A DNA stretch of 45,794 nt from Oscillospiraceae bacterium (GTDB lineage: Bacteria > Bacillota > Clostridia > Oscillospirales > Acutalibacteraceae). The DNA is taken from NCBI GenBank assembly GCA_015066245.1, contig SVOS01000015.1, positions 1-45,794 on the forward strand. Reading direction: 5' to 3'. The translations under genes were made by a program, and so were the position numbers. This document shows positions 20,695-29,116 of this stretch, piece after piece (positions within the stretch are counted from its first letter, which is position 1; each line of letters begins with the position of its first letter). A model generated the notes under the pieces. It was not told the origin of the DNA. It saw only the letters and a program-made list of their open reading frames with translations, and did not search any database.

Positions 20695-22110
20695 ATGAGA
20701 AGGATTGCAAAACCTGTTTCTGTAATCATCGCTATCCTTATCCTGGCGTTCTCTGTTGTATCACTTTTCGGCTACAGCTATTTTGAAGGTGACAACAAGA
20801 CAACAGTAATCAAAGGCTTCGGTGATATTGACTGGGGTATTGACACCACAGGTGCTACTAAAGTAGTGCTTTCAACTGCTGACGAAATGTCTAAGGATGA
20901 GCTTGGTGCAAATACACAGGTTATCAAAAATCGTCTGGCAAACTTCGGTCTTAATGACTATGAAGTATATTTTAACGATGGCTCCAACGAAATCGTTGTA
21001 GTAGTTCCCAGAACCATCGACTGTGATTATTCTTCCATGGGCTTTGCAAAGCTTATTGCAGGCAAAGGCTATGTAACAGTGCGTGAAGGTATGGAGTACC
21101 TTGATTTTGGTCTTGACGAGTCAAATTCAGGTGCATTCTACACCCCCACAGGCACAACCGCTTCCACAAAGCTTCTTGACAGTGCAACCATCGAAAGCGC
21201 ATCATACTTTACATACGCTCCTGATGGTGGTGAGAATTATCACTATCTTAACCTTGATTTTGACTATCAGGGCACCAATGCACTTTATACAATGACCAAC
21301 TCTCTGTCAGGCAAGTATTATAATCAGACCTTGTCTGTATGGCTTGACAACCTTATGCTTGCAAGCCCCACAGTAAGCGAGGAGATTTCTGACGGTCAGC
21401 TGGGCGTAAGCTCTATGTCTATGACAGAATCTAAGGTAAAGCTTTACTCTGCAATTATCAATGCAGGAGTATTGCCTTATGATATGAGCATATCTGCTTC
21501 TGAGTATGTTGCTCCTGTAGCGGGCTATTCTGTATCTGATATTTTCCTTATCGTTGGTATTGCTGCTACACTCCTCATTACAGTTCTTATGATTTTACGC
21601 TACAGAGTATTCGGCGGTATTGCTCTTGTATCCATTGTCGGTCAGATTGCAGTGCTTGTTGCGATTATTTCCGGTTTCTGTGTTCCCGGCAGAACATTCC
21701 TTATGGATATTTCCGGTGCTTGTGCACTGGCATTGGTTGTAGTGCTTTCTGTAATTTCCGTTTCTCTTATTGCTCATACACTTAAGGAAAACCTTGACAC
21801 TGGCATGGGTGTCAGAACAGCTGCTGAGGCTGCCATCAAAGCAAGCCGTAAGAATATCTTTGACATAAACATTGTGCTTATTATCGTTGCACTTATGGGT
21901 ATGCTCTTCTTCGGTTCTGCAGGCCTTACAACTGCACTTTTCGGCGGCAATGCCGTAGGCGCTATCTTTAACTTCTGCTATGTATTTTTCTTCGGTGCAG
22001 TAGTTAACTTCTTTATGGGTTATCTCTTCCCGGAACTTATGCTCAGAAGTCTCATAAGCTTTAAGGCTCTCAGTAAGCCCTCATGCTACGGAGGTAAGAA
22101 AAATGACTAA
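20695..22110 (+). CDS. secD: Divergent SecD-like protein translocase subunit
   Basis: A 471-residue membrane protein with the SecD layout: one N-terminal transmembrane helix (8-28), a long extracytoplasmic region (about 30-275), and five helices over about 280-455. The SecD N-terminal motif appears as WGIDTTGATKVVLS, and the region after the P1 domain has the expected PTVSEEISDGQ. The usual VDANVLI of transmembrane helix 4, holding the Asp essential for proton-driven activity in E. coli SecD, aligns with VISVSLIAH, so that Asp is missing. The start ATG follows CGGAGGTAC. SecD normally acts with SecF to pull exported proteins from SecYEG; the next gene may be its partner. Confidence 0.78.
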   Translation: MRRIAKPVSVIIAILILAFSVVSLFGYSYFEGDNKTTVIKGFGDIDWGIDTTGATKVVLSTADEMSKDELGANTQVIKNRLANFGLNDYEVYFNDGSNEIVVVVPRTIDCDYSSMGFAKLIAGKGYVTVREGMEYLDFGLDESNSGAFYTPTGTTASTKLLDSATIESASYFTYAPDGGENYHYLNLDFDYQGTNALYTMTNSLSGKYYNQTLSVWLDNLMLASPTVSEEISDGQLGVSSMSMTESKVKLYSAIINAGVLPYDMSISASEYVAPVAGYSVSDIFLIVGIAATLLITVLMILRYRVFGGIALVSIVGQIAVLVAIISGFCVPGRTFLMDISGACALALVVVLSVISVSLIAHTLKENLDTGMGVRTAAEAAIKASRKNIFDINIVLIIVALMGMLFFGSAGLTTALFGGNAVGAIFNFCYVFFFGAVVNFFMGYLFPELMLRSLISFKALSKPSCYGGKKND

Positions 22111-22735
22111 GTCTTTTGATTTTGCAAAGCTTTTCAAGCTTGCTGCATTGGCAGCTGCAGGTATTACCGTTATCGGCGCTTTGTTGCTCATTATTCTCGG
22201 CAGCGGCACACATCCTGCTTTCTGCGGTGGTAATATCGGCTTTACTTTCTATCTCAAAGCATTTCTTGCTGTTTTGTTTTCATGTGCTCTTATTACACTG
22301 TATTTTGGTATCAGATTCAGAAAGAAGCACGGTTTCAAGGCAGGTCTTATAGCTTCACTTTCTGCATGTGTATCAGCTCTTACATCTTTCTTCATTTGCG
22401 TGATTTTCCGTGCTCCTCTTTGCGGTTATGTGTTTTCTGTTGTTTTACTGGCAGTATGCATATCTCTTATCTGTGCGGTTGTGCATTTTGATTTTCTCAA
22501 TAACACATCACGCAAGAAGTCCAAGAAAGTTGAAGAACAGAGTGCATCAGCAAGAGGATTCAGAAGAGTACTTCTTTTCCTCTTTGTAATTCTGGTAATC
22601 TTATTTGTTGCATTCATTGCTGCATTACTTCTTGATGCAAATATGCTTACTTTTTATGCTTTTCCTGCTTGTGTTACGGTTGTATTTTCATCTATTTTTA
22701 CATTCTGTGCATGTGGCAGACTCTTTAGTAAATAA
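22103..22735 (+). CDS. SecF-like membrane protein lacking the large extracytoplasmic domain
   Basis: A 210-residue membrane protein with about six hydrophobic segments. It overlaps secD by 8 nt, the position normally occupied by secF. The start FDFAKLFKLAALAAAGITVIGALLLIILG resembles the SecF entry (FDF, then a helix) and is followed by a short THPAFCGGNIGF, reminiscent of the SecF DFTGG motif. The large P4 domain between helices 1 and 2 is absent and the remaining conserved SecF motifs are not evident, so this is either a reduced SecF or an unrelated partner. CGGAGGTAAG precedes the start. Confidence 0.5.
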   Translation: MTKSFDFAKLFKLAALAAAGITVIGALLLIILGSGTHPAFCGGNIGFTFYLKAFLAVLFSCALITLYFGIRFRKKHGFKAGLIASLSACVSALTSFFICVIFRAPLCGYVFSVVLLAVCISLICAVVHFDFLNNTSRKKSKKVEEQSASARGFRRVLLFLFVILVILFVAFIAALLLDANMLTFYAFPACVTVVFSSIFTFCACGRLFSK

Positions 22736-22746
22736 TTTGTCAGAAT

Positions 22747-22769
22747 CGGGCGGTTTTACCGCCCGTTTT
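22747..22769 (+). terminator. Terminator of the secD operon
   Basis: CGGGCGG, loop TTTTA, CCGCCCG, then TTTTC, 11 bp after the stop. Confidence 0.85.
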
Positions 22770-22791
22770 CTTGATATGTGAGGTGATTCCT

Positions 22792-23541
22792 TTGGCTCTG
22801 CTTAAGGCTTATAATCTTGCTTTGGGTTATGACGGCAAGAAAGTATTGAGTAATCTTAATTTTACTGTTGAAACAGGTGATTTTGTCAGTGTTATCGGTG
22901 AGAACGGCTCGGGCAAAACAACGCTTATCAAAGGCATACTGGGTCTGATTGGAAAGACAGAGGGCAGTATAGAATTTTCTGACGGTCTTGCTCAGAATAA
23001 TATCGGATATCTTGGACAGAAGACAAACATATCCCGTGATTTCCCTGCATCTGTTGAAGAAATCGTTATGTCCGGCTTTCTTAATTCCAAGCTTTCGGGG
23101 CTTTTTTACAGCAAAGCTCAGCGTCAGGATGCTCTCAGGCTTATGGAGAGAACAGGAATTATCCATCTGAGAAAAGCATCTTTTTCTCAGCTTTCGGGCG
23201 GTCAGCAGCAACGTGTACTTTTGTGCAGAGCCTTGTGTGCTACTTCAAAGCTGATTTTATTGGATGAGCCTATTACGGGCCTTGACCCCATAGCGTCTTC
23301 TGAGTTTTATACTCTTCTGAAAGAGCTTAATAATGAGGGAGTTACCGTAATTATGGTTACTCATGATGTTACAAGTGCTATCAGATTAAGCTCTCATATC
23401 CTATACCTTGGCAAGAATACAAGCTTTTTCGGCAATACCCACGAGTATCTTCATTCTAATGTTGGCAGAGGTATACTGATTGAGGGTTGCCCCTGTGACA
23501 GTTGCAGCCATAATAAAAAAGGAGGTAGAGAAAATGCTTGA
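22792..23541 (+). CDS. ABC transporter ATPase, zinc/manganese type (ZnuC-like)
   Basis: A 249-residue ATP-binding subunit of a metal ABC importer. Walker A is GENGSGKTT, the Q-loop is in GYLGQKT, the signature is LSGGQQQR, Walker B is LILLDEP, followed by the switch His in VTHD. The C-terminal CPCDSCSHNKK is Cys/His rich, which may aid metal handling. I start at the TTG 22792, because GAGGTGA lies 5 bp before it; an upstream frame begins inside the terminator. Its stop overlaps the permease start by 8 nt. No substrate-binding protein is encoded nearby. Confidence 0.9.
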   Translation: MALLKAYNLALGYDGKKVLSNLNFTVETGDFVSVIGENGSGKTTLIKGILGLIGKTEGSIEFSDGLAQNNIGYLGQKTNISRDFPASVEEIVMSGFLNSKLSGLFYSKAQRQDALRLMERTGIIHLRKASFSQLSGGQQQRVLLCRALCATSKLILLDEPITGLDPIASSEFYTLLKELNNEGVTVIMVTHDVTSAIRLSSHILYLGKNTSFFGNTHEYLHSNVGRGILIEGCPCDSCSHNKKGGRENA

Positions 23542-24355
23542 GATTTTCAGCTATTCCTTTATGGTAAATGCTTTTATTGTTGGTATTCTCATTGCGATTT
23601 GTTGTGCACTTCTGGGTGTTGTGTTGGTGCTTAAGAGATATTCAATGATTGGTGACGGTCTTTCTCATGTGGGATTTGGTGCTTTGTCTGTGGCAGCAGT
23701 GCTTAATCTCTCTACTCCGCTTTATCTTGCTTTGCCGGTAGTTATAGTTGCGGCTTATATTCTTCTGCGTATTACAGAAAAGGGAAGAGTCAACGCCGAT
23801 TCGGCTATTGCTATAATTTCAAGCTCTGCGCTTGCAATCGGTGTCTTTGTTGCAAGCATAAACGGCACAAACATTGACCTTCAGCAATATATGTTCGGCA
23901 GTATACTTGCCGTAGATAAGTCTGACATTATCATTAGTGTTATTCTGACGGTGGTAGTTCTGGCGGTTTACGTTCTTTTTTACAACAAGATTTTTGCAGT
24001 TACCTTTGACGAGAGTTTTGCAAAAGCTACCGGTGTGCGTACATCGCTTTACAGTATTGCAGTTTCTGTTCTCACGGCTGTGACAGTTGTTGTGGGTATG
24101 AGAATGCTTGGTACTTTGCTTATTTCTGCTTTGATTATCTTTCCCTCACTTACTTGTATGAGAGTCTGCAAAAGATTTAAGACAGTGGTCATCTGTTCCG
24201 TCATAATTTCTGTATTATGCGTTGTGTTGGGATTGTTCACATCTTTTTATTTTGACAATATTCCCGTAGGTGCAACCATTGTTATTTATAATCTTATAGG
24301 TTTTCTGATTTTTACTGTCTTAGGTCTTATTCTGAAGCTCAAGAAAAAACATTAA
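23534..24355 (+). CDS. ABC transporter permease, zinc/manganese type (ZnuB-like)
   Basis: A 273-residue permease of the metal ABC-3 family, with eight or more hydrophobic segments and the signature VLKRYSMIGDGLSHVGFGALSVAAVLN near the start and VVGMRMLGTLLISALIIFPSLTC in the second half. The metal-importer permeases of zinc and manganese share these motifs. I start at the ATG 23534, which follows GGAGGTAGAG and lies 8 nt inside the ATPase gene. Without the substrate-binding protein the metal cannot be told. Its stop codon overlaps the stop of the convergent DUF4363 gene. Confidence 0.92.
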   Translation: MLEIFSYSFMVNAFIVGILIAICCALLGVVLVLKRYSMIGDGLSHVGFGALSVAAVLNLSTPLYLALPVVIVAAYILLRITEKGRVNADSAIAIISSSALAIGVFVASINGTNIDLQQYMFGSILAVDKSDIIISVILTVVVLAVYVLFYNKIFAVTFDESFAKATGVRTSLYSIAVSVLTAVTVVVGMRMLGTLLISALIIFPSLTCMRVCKRFKTVVICSVIISVLCVVLGLFTSFYFDNIPVGATIVIYNLIGFLIFTVLGLILKLKKKH

Positions 24356-24732
24356 AGAATATTATGCATATAGGGCAGCTCGCTTTCTTTCAAAGAGGCG
24401 AGCTGTATTTTTATTTCTTCCACGGTTTTGCTTACGCTTTCGGGGTCTTCACCTTTTGTGTGTATCGGGAGAGAGGAGAGGTTTACCGAGATATTGTCTA
24501 TATAATCGTGGTAGAGATATTTGTTCAGGATTTTTCGTGTTTGTTGCCAATTTTCGTTTATCTGAAGACTAAGGTTATATGCATCCTGATATTCGCCGCT
24601 TTTGCAGAAATTTTCAATTTTTTCAAGTGTATTTACATAAGTGTCAGTGACCTCAACCGCTTTAAATTCGCAAACACAGATTAATACGGCAAAAAGCAGC
24701 ATAGTTACTGCAATCACAAATCTTTTCATCAT
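24352..24732 (-). CDS. DUF4363 family exported/membrane-anchored protein
   Basis: A 126-residue protein with an N-terminal hydrophobic segment (about 4-22, FVIAVTMLLFAVLICVCEF) that serves as an uncleaved signal anchor, followed by a helical domain typical of DUF4363, which is common in spore-forming Clostridia next to DUF421 genes. Its function is unknown. It overlaps the upstream DUF421 gene by 4 nt, so they are translated together. Its 3' end is convergent with the znuB-like gene, and an intrinsic terminator for that gene lies inside its coding sequence. Confidence 0.78.
   Translation of the reverse strand: MMKRFVIAVTMLLFAVLICVCEFKAVEVTDTYVNTLEKIENFCKSGEYQDAYNLSLQINENWQQTRKILNKYLYHDYIDNISVNLSSLPIHTKGEDPESVSKTVEEIKIQLASLKESELPYMHNIL
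24376..24413 (+). terminator. Terminator of the metal ABC operon, inside DUF4363 coding sequence
   Basis: CAGCTCGC, 14-nt loop, GCGAGCTG then TATTTTTATTTC on the plus strand, 20 bp beyond the permease stop. The hairpin occupies minus-strand codons for the KESELPY region of DUF4363. Confidence 0.78.
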
Positions 24733-25400
24733 ATATCCTTTCTGATGATGTGATATTCTTTCAGGCGGTTTGCGCTCATAATCATCACATCTTCAAGTCT
24801 TAAATTCTCGCCTCTCAGTATTTCATCTATCCACTGCTTGTCTACGTTACAAAGACGCATGGAGTTTTTGAGATACTCACCGTCACTTATGATAACCGCT
24901 TCTATGCCTGTATCCTGTACCGCAATACTAAGTTGTTCGCAGTTGGGAGAGCGTTTTTCGGGCTTTAGGAGAACACTGAGCTTTCCGTTGGGTTCGATAA
25001 TACAAAACTGTATATCCATAATGTTGTAGGCACCTAACTGTCTGAGCTGGACACACAAATCTTCTGTTGTCATTCTCAGGGATTTAAGTGTGCGTTGACA
25101 AAGCCTTCCGTCGCTGATGATTATTTCCGGCTTGCCGCAAATAAGATTGCGGATTTTCGAGGATTTCATCATAATTACGCTTATGAAAATTTCGGCACAA
25201 ATAAGTATCAGTATCGGTACAATTCCCGTAAGCAAAGGCTGAGAGGTGTTTTGGATGGGGATAGAGGCAATATCGGCAATAATAAGGGTTATCACAAGCT
25301 CTGTGGTCTGCATGTCGCTTAATTGTCGTTTGCCCATGATTCGTACAGCAAGAATAACAAACAAGTACATCAGTATAGTTCGGATAATAGAAATTAGCAT
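24729..25400 (-). CDS. DUF421 family membrane protein (YetF-like)
   Basis: A 223-residue membrane protein of the YetF/YrbG group. Three N-terminal transmembrane helices (about 4-80, with RIMGKRQLSDMQTTELVITLIIADIASIP, the family signature) are followed by a cytoplasmic domain of two similar halves (PEIIISDGRL... and a later IISDGEYLKNSM). Spore formers often carry several; some B. subtilis members are spore membrane proteins. With DUF4363 downstream it forms a coupled pair typical of Clostridia. Physiological role unknown. Confidence 0.87.
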   Translation of the reverse strand: MLISIIRTILMYLFVILAVRIMGKRQLSDMQTTELVITLIIADIASIPIQNTSQPLLTGIVPILILICAEIFISVIMMKSSKIRNLICGKPEIIISDGRLCQRTLKSLRMTTEDLCVQLRQLGAYNIMDIQFCIIEPNGKLSVLLKPEKRSPNCEQLSIAVQDTGIEAVIISDGEYLKNSMRLCNVDKQWIDEILRGENLRLEDVMIMSANRLKEYHIIRKDI

Positions 25401-25607
25401 TATTAAAACTCCATTATATAAATTTCTTAATATTTAAGGTGCGATAAATAATACAATGAAAATTTTATGATTTTTTGCATAATTTATGCATATTATTTCT
25501 CAAAAACACTTTATTTTTAATAGCTTTTAGGTTATAATAAAATTAACTATTTATAAGTATAAGTGTATACTTTTGGATTTAAGTATTTTTATATTGTGAG
25601 GTGCCTT
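25401..25607. other. Intergenic region upstream of hprK
   Basis: AT-rich divergent region between the DUF421 gene and hprK. A TATAAT at 25533-25538 is a plausible -10 for hprK, but the -35 (TTATTT, 16 bp upstream) is poor. No RNA gene is apparent. Confidence 0.4.
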
Positions 25608-26582
25608 ATGAACACTGGATTTACCGTTACTCTTGCAAAAATCATGAAAGAAACAGGACTCAAGGAATTCTATATGCCTTCTGACCCTCAGGAGCTTCTG
25701 GTTTCTTCCATGGAAATCAACCGTCCCGGTCTTGAGCTTACAGGCTATATGGAGTATTACGATAAAGAGCGTATTCTTATTTTCGGAAATACAGAGTATT
25801 CTTATCTTGAGCAGTTTGATACTGAAAAGCAGTACGAGATTATTTCCCGCATGCTGTGTCAGAAGCCTCCTGCAATTATTATCGCCAGAAATCATCAACC
25901 TGCAGATGCTATTGTCAAAGCTGCAAAGGAGTTTGAGGTTCCTATCCTTATTTCTCCTGATGCAACATCTGCAATGTCTGCATCTCTCATTACCTTCCTT
26001 AATGCTGAGATGGCACCCAGAATTACCCGCCACGGTGTACTTGTAGAAGTATACGGCGAAGGTATTCTGCTTATTGGTGACAGCGGTGTTGGTAAGTCTG
26101 AGACTGCTATTGAGCTTATCAAACGCGGCCATCGACTTATTGCTGACGATGCAGTAGAAATCAGACGTGTATCAAATCGTACATTGGTTGGCACATCTCC
26201 CGAGAATATCCGTCACTTTATCGAGCTTCGCGGTATCGGTATCATCAACGCTCGCCGCATCTTCGGTATGGGTGCTGTTAAGCTTACAGAGAAGATTGAT
26301 ATGGTTATCAATATGGAACAGTGGAACACCGAAAAGGTATACGACAGAATCGGCATGGATAACCAGTATACCGAGATTATGGGTATTCAGGTTCCTATTA
26401 TGACGATTCCCGTTAAGCCCGGTAGAAACCTTGCTATTATCATCGAGGTTGCTGCTATGAATAACAGACAGAAGAAAATGGGCTATAATGCTGCTCAGGA
26501 GCTTTTGCAGAGCCTTGGTATGGAAATCGGTGTCGAGGATATCCAGAGCCATAAGGTAGATACAGGTTGGGGTGAAGAATGA
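25608..26582 (+). CDS. hprK: HPr kinase/phosphorylase
   Basis: HprK phosphorylates and dephosphorylates HPr at a serine, linking glycolytic state to carbon catabolite control. This 324-residue protein has the N-terminal domain (1-130), the catalytic domain with His142 in ITRHGVLVEV, Walker A GDSGVGKS (157-164), and the family signature IELRGIGIINARRIFG with KLTEKIDMVIN. The C-terminal stretch NNRQKKMG is also typical. I start at the ATG 25608, preceded by GTGAGGTG. It heads the run of 19 same-strand genes that fills the rest of the window and overlaps the next gene by 4 nt. Confidence 0.96.
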   Translation: MNTGFTVTLAKIMKETGLKEFYMPSDPQELLVSSMEINRPGLELTGYMEYYDKERILIFGNTEYSYLEQFDTEKQYEIISRMLCQKPPAIIIARNHQPADAIVKAAKEFEVPILISPDATSAMSASLITFLNAEMAPRITRHGVLVEVYGEGILLIGDSGVGKSETAIELIKRGHRLIADDAVEIRRVSNRTLVGTSPENIRHFIELRGIGIINARRIFGMGAVKLTEKIDMVINMEQWNTEKVYDRIGMDNQYTEIMGIQVPIMTIPVKPGRNLAIIIEVAAMNNRQKKMGYNAAQELLQSLGMEIGVEDIQSHKVDTGWGEE

Positions 26583-27301
26583 AAATAGTCGCTGATTTAC
26601 ACACTCATACAATTATGTCAGTACACGCATACTGCACAGCACTTGAAATGATAGCCGAGGCAGAGCGTATAGGACTTTATGCATTTGCTATTACTGACCA
26701 CGGTGCAACTATGCAGGATTTTCCCCACCACTATTATTTTATGAATCTTCATGCAATCCCAAGAGTATTTAACGGTGTCAGAGTTATCAAGGGTGTCGAG
26801 GCAAATATATCTGATTTCGAGGGTAATCTTGATGTACCCGAAGAAGCACTGAGAAACCTTGATTTTTGCATTGCATCCATGCACATGCCTACACTTCATG
26901 GCGAGCCTGATGTTGAAAAGTGCACCAATGCATATCTTAAAATAGCAGAAAACGAAAACATCAATATGATTGCTCACTCTGGCTCACCCTACTACAAATA
27001 CGACTACGAAAAGGTTATCAAGGAGTTTGCAAAAGCAGGCAAGCTTATTGAAATCAACAACTCATCAATAAAGCACAAGGCTGATTTTGTACCTAACTGT
27101 ATTGAAATTGCAAAGCTTTGCAAAAAGCACAAGTGCCGTATTTCGGTGGATACCGATGCACATTTTATCACTCAGCTTGGTAGGGCAGATGAGGCTCTCA
27201 GGATGCTTTCTGACATTGATTTTCCTGAGTCCCTCATTGTAAATGCAAGCGTTGAGAACCTCAATGCATATCTTAAGGAGAACAATATCCCCATCACTTA
27301 A
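26579..27301 (+). CDS. PHP-domain phosphatase (YcdX-like)
   Basis: A 240-residue PHP-domain metal-dependent phosphoesterase. Metal-binding motifs are DLHTHT (6-11), ITDHG, the EAN and HMP positions, AHSG and DTDAH near the C-terminus, the YcdX-type set. It follows hprK with a 4-nt overlap and precedes murB, an arrangement I recall from related Clostridia. The substrate is unknown; the family includes phosphatases and histidinol-phosphate phosphatase-like enzymes. Confidence 0.88.
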   Translation: MKIVADLHTHTIMSVHAYCTALEMIAEAERIGLYAFAITDHGATMQDFPHHYYFMNLHAIPRVFNGVRVIKGVEANISDFEGNLDVPEEALRNLDFCIASMHMPTLHGEPDVEKCTNAYLKIAENENINMIAHSGSPYYKYDYEKVIKEFAKAGKLIEINNSSIKHKADFVPNCIEIAKLCKKHKCRISVDTDAHFITQLGRADEALRMLSDIDFPESLIVNASVENLNAYLKENNIPIT

Positions 27302-27322
27302 TTCCTCTTTTAAGGAGAATTT

Positions 27323-28219
27323 ATGAACAACAATCTTAAAAATAAACTTTCAGAACTTAATATAGATTTTTCAGTTGATGTTCCTATGAAAGACCACACT
27401 TCCTTCAAAATCGGAGGATGTGCTGACTATCTTATAACCGTTAAGAATACTGCTGAGCTTATCAATACCATAAAGATTTTGCGAGAAGAAAACCTTCCGT
27501 ATATGCTCATAGGTAACGGCTCCAATCTCCTTGTAAGCGACAGCGGTATCAGAGGAGCAGTCATAAAACTTGACGGAGACTTCAAGAAAATCGAAGTTGA
27601 CGGAAATCATATTGTGGCAGGAGCAGGAGCTTCTCTCACAAAGTTATGTCTTGACGCACTGAAAGCTGAACTTACCGGTCTTGAGTTTGGCTACGGCATA
27701 CCCGGCTCTGTTGGCGGTGCCGCATATATGAATGCAGGAGCTTACGGCGGTGAGATGAAGGATGTTATAGTTTCCTGCACTCACCTTGATAAAGACCTGA
27801 ATGTTGGTACCTTTACGTCTGAAGAACTTGACCTTTCATATCGCCACAGTGCATACATGAAGGATGAATACATTATTCTTTCCGTTAAGCTTGAGCTGAG
27901 AAAAGGCGATAAAGATGCTATAAAGTGCCGTATGGATGAGCTTATGAAAAAACGAATGGATAAGCAACCTCTGGAATATCCCAGTGCAGGCTCAGTTTTC
28001 AAGCGTCCCGAGGGTGCTTTTGCAGCAGCACTTATTGAGCAGTGCGGTCTCAAGGGTGTTTCTGTAGGAGGAGCTGAAGTCAGCACAAAGCACTCCGGCT
28101 TTATTATCAACAAAGGCGGTGCTACTTGTCAGGATGTTCTTGACTTGGTTAAAATTATTCAGGATAAGGTCAAGGCTGAGACAGGCTTTGAGCTTTGTCG
28201 TGAGATAATTCATATTTAA
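27323..28219 (+). CDS. murB: UDP-N-acetylenolpyruvoylglucosamine reductase
   Basis: MurB reduces UDP-GlcNAc-enolpyruvate to UDP-MurNAc with FAD and NADPH, the second step of peptidoglycan precursor synthesis in the cytoplasm. This 298-residue protein shows HTSFKIGGCADYL, the FAD-binding LIGNGSNLLVSD, GYGIPGSVGGAAYMNAGAYGGEM, SYRHSAYM (Tyr-loop, type II), PSAGSVFKRPEG with the proton-donating Ser, and the C-terminal HSGFIINKGGAT. The start has TAAGGAG upstream. It is full length for a type IIb enzyme. Confidence 0.97.
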   Translation: MNNNLKNKLSELNIDFSVDVPMKDHTSFKIGGCADYLITVKNTAELINTIKILREENLPYMLIGNGSNLLVSDSGIRGAVIKLDGDFKKIEVDGNHIVAGAGASLTKLCLDALKAELTGLEFGYGIPGSVGGAAYMNAGAYGGEMKDVIVSCTHLDKDLNVGTFTSEELDLSYRHSAYMKDEYIILSVKLELRKGDKDAIKCRMDELMKKRMDKQPLEYPSAGSVFKRPEGAFAAALIEQCGLKGVSVGGAEVSTKHSGFIINKGGATCQDVLDLVKIIQDKVKAETGFELCREIIHI

Positions 28220-28231
28220 GGAGGCGACATA

Positions 28232-29095
28232 ATGGAATTTATTATTATCACAGGTCTTTCAGGTGCAGGCAAATCCAACGCACTTCATGCACTTGAGGAT
28301 ATCGGTTACTATTGCGTGGACAATATTCCGCCTATGTTGCTTTCAACACTTTACACTCTCTGTGAAACCTCCAACGATACCCGTATGCAGAAGGTAGCCG
28401 TTGTTGTTGATATCAGGGGTGGAGAGGTTTTTGACAGTCTCTTCGACCAGCTCAAAACCTTCAAAGAAGAAGGCAAGAGGTACAAAATCCTCTTTCTGGA
28501 TGCAAAAAGCGATATCCTCCTTATCAGATACAAAGAAACCCGCAGAAAGCACCCTCTTGCTGATGGTATCAATGTTTCCACTGATGATGCGGTTAAGCTT
28601 GAGCGAGAGCTTCTGAAGCCCGTAAAGGCTCATGCAGACTTTGTTATTGATACATCGTACATGGCAATAAAGCAGCTCAAAGAGCGAGTAACCACCTTGT
28701 TTTCTGAGAATGCAGGGGACAGCCTCATCGTTACCTGCATGTCCTTTGGTTTCAAATATGGTATTCCTCTTGAGGCAGACCTTCTCTTTGATGTAAGGTG
28801 TCTCCCTAATCCTTACTATGTAAAAGAGCTAAAACAACTTACAGGTCTTGATGAAGCAGTAAGAGAATATGTTCTTAAATTTGACGAAACCCAGAAATAT
28901 ATTGAAAAGCTTTTAGCTCTTTTGGATTATTCTGTACCTCTTTACAGAGCAGAGGGCAAAAGCGAGCTTGTTATTGCAGTAGGTTGTACCGGCGGTAAAC
29001 ACCGCTCGGTAACCCTTGCAAGACTTTTAAACAGCCATTTTATTGAAAATGGTCAGAAATCCACAATCCACCACAGAGATATCTGGAAGGCATAA
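28232..29095 (+). CDS. rapZ: RNase adapter / nucleotide-binding protein RapZ (YvcJ)
   Basis: A 287-residue P-loop protein of the RapZ/YvcJ family: Walker A GLSGAGKS (8-15), DIGYYCVDNIPPML, then VVDIRGGE, LFLDAKSD, ETRRKHPL, and the C-terminal CTGGKHRSV. In Gram-negatives it guides RNase E to a small RNA; in Firmicutes YvcJ is linked to competence and wall metabolism and its exact partner is unsettled. The start ATG follows AAGGAGGCG. It lies between murB and whiA. The yvcK gene usually found between rapZ and whiA is absent. Confidence 0.96.
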   Translation: MEFIIITGLSGAGKSNALHALEDIGYYCVDNIPPMLLSTLYTLCETSNDTRMQKVAVVVDIRGGEVFDSLFDQLKTFKEEGKRYKILFLDAKSDILLIRYKETRRKHPLADGINVSTDDAVKLERELLKPVKAHADFVIDTSYMAIKQLKERVTTLFSENAGDSLIVTCMSFGFKYGIPLEADLLFDVRCLPNPYYVKELKQLTGLDEAVREYVLKFDETQKYIEKLLALLDYSVPLYRAEGKSELVIAVGCTGGKHRSVTLARLLNSHFIENGQKSTIHHRDIWKA

Positions 29096-29116
29096 CACCA
29101 AATGGAGGAAATGTAA

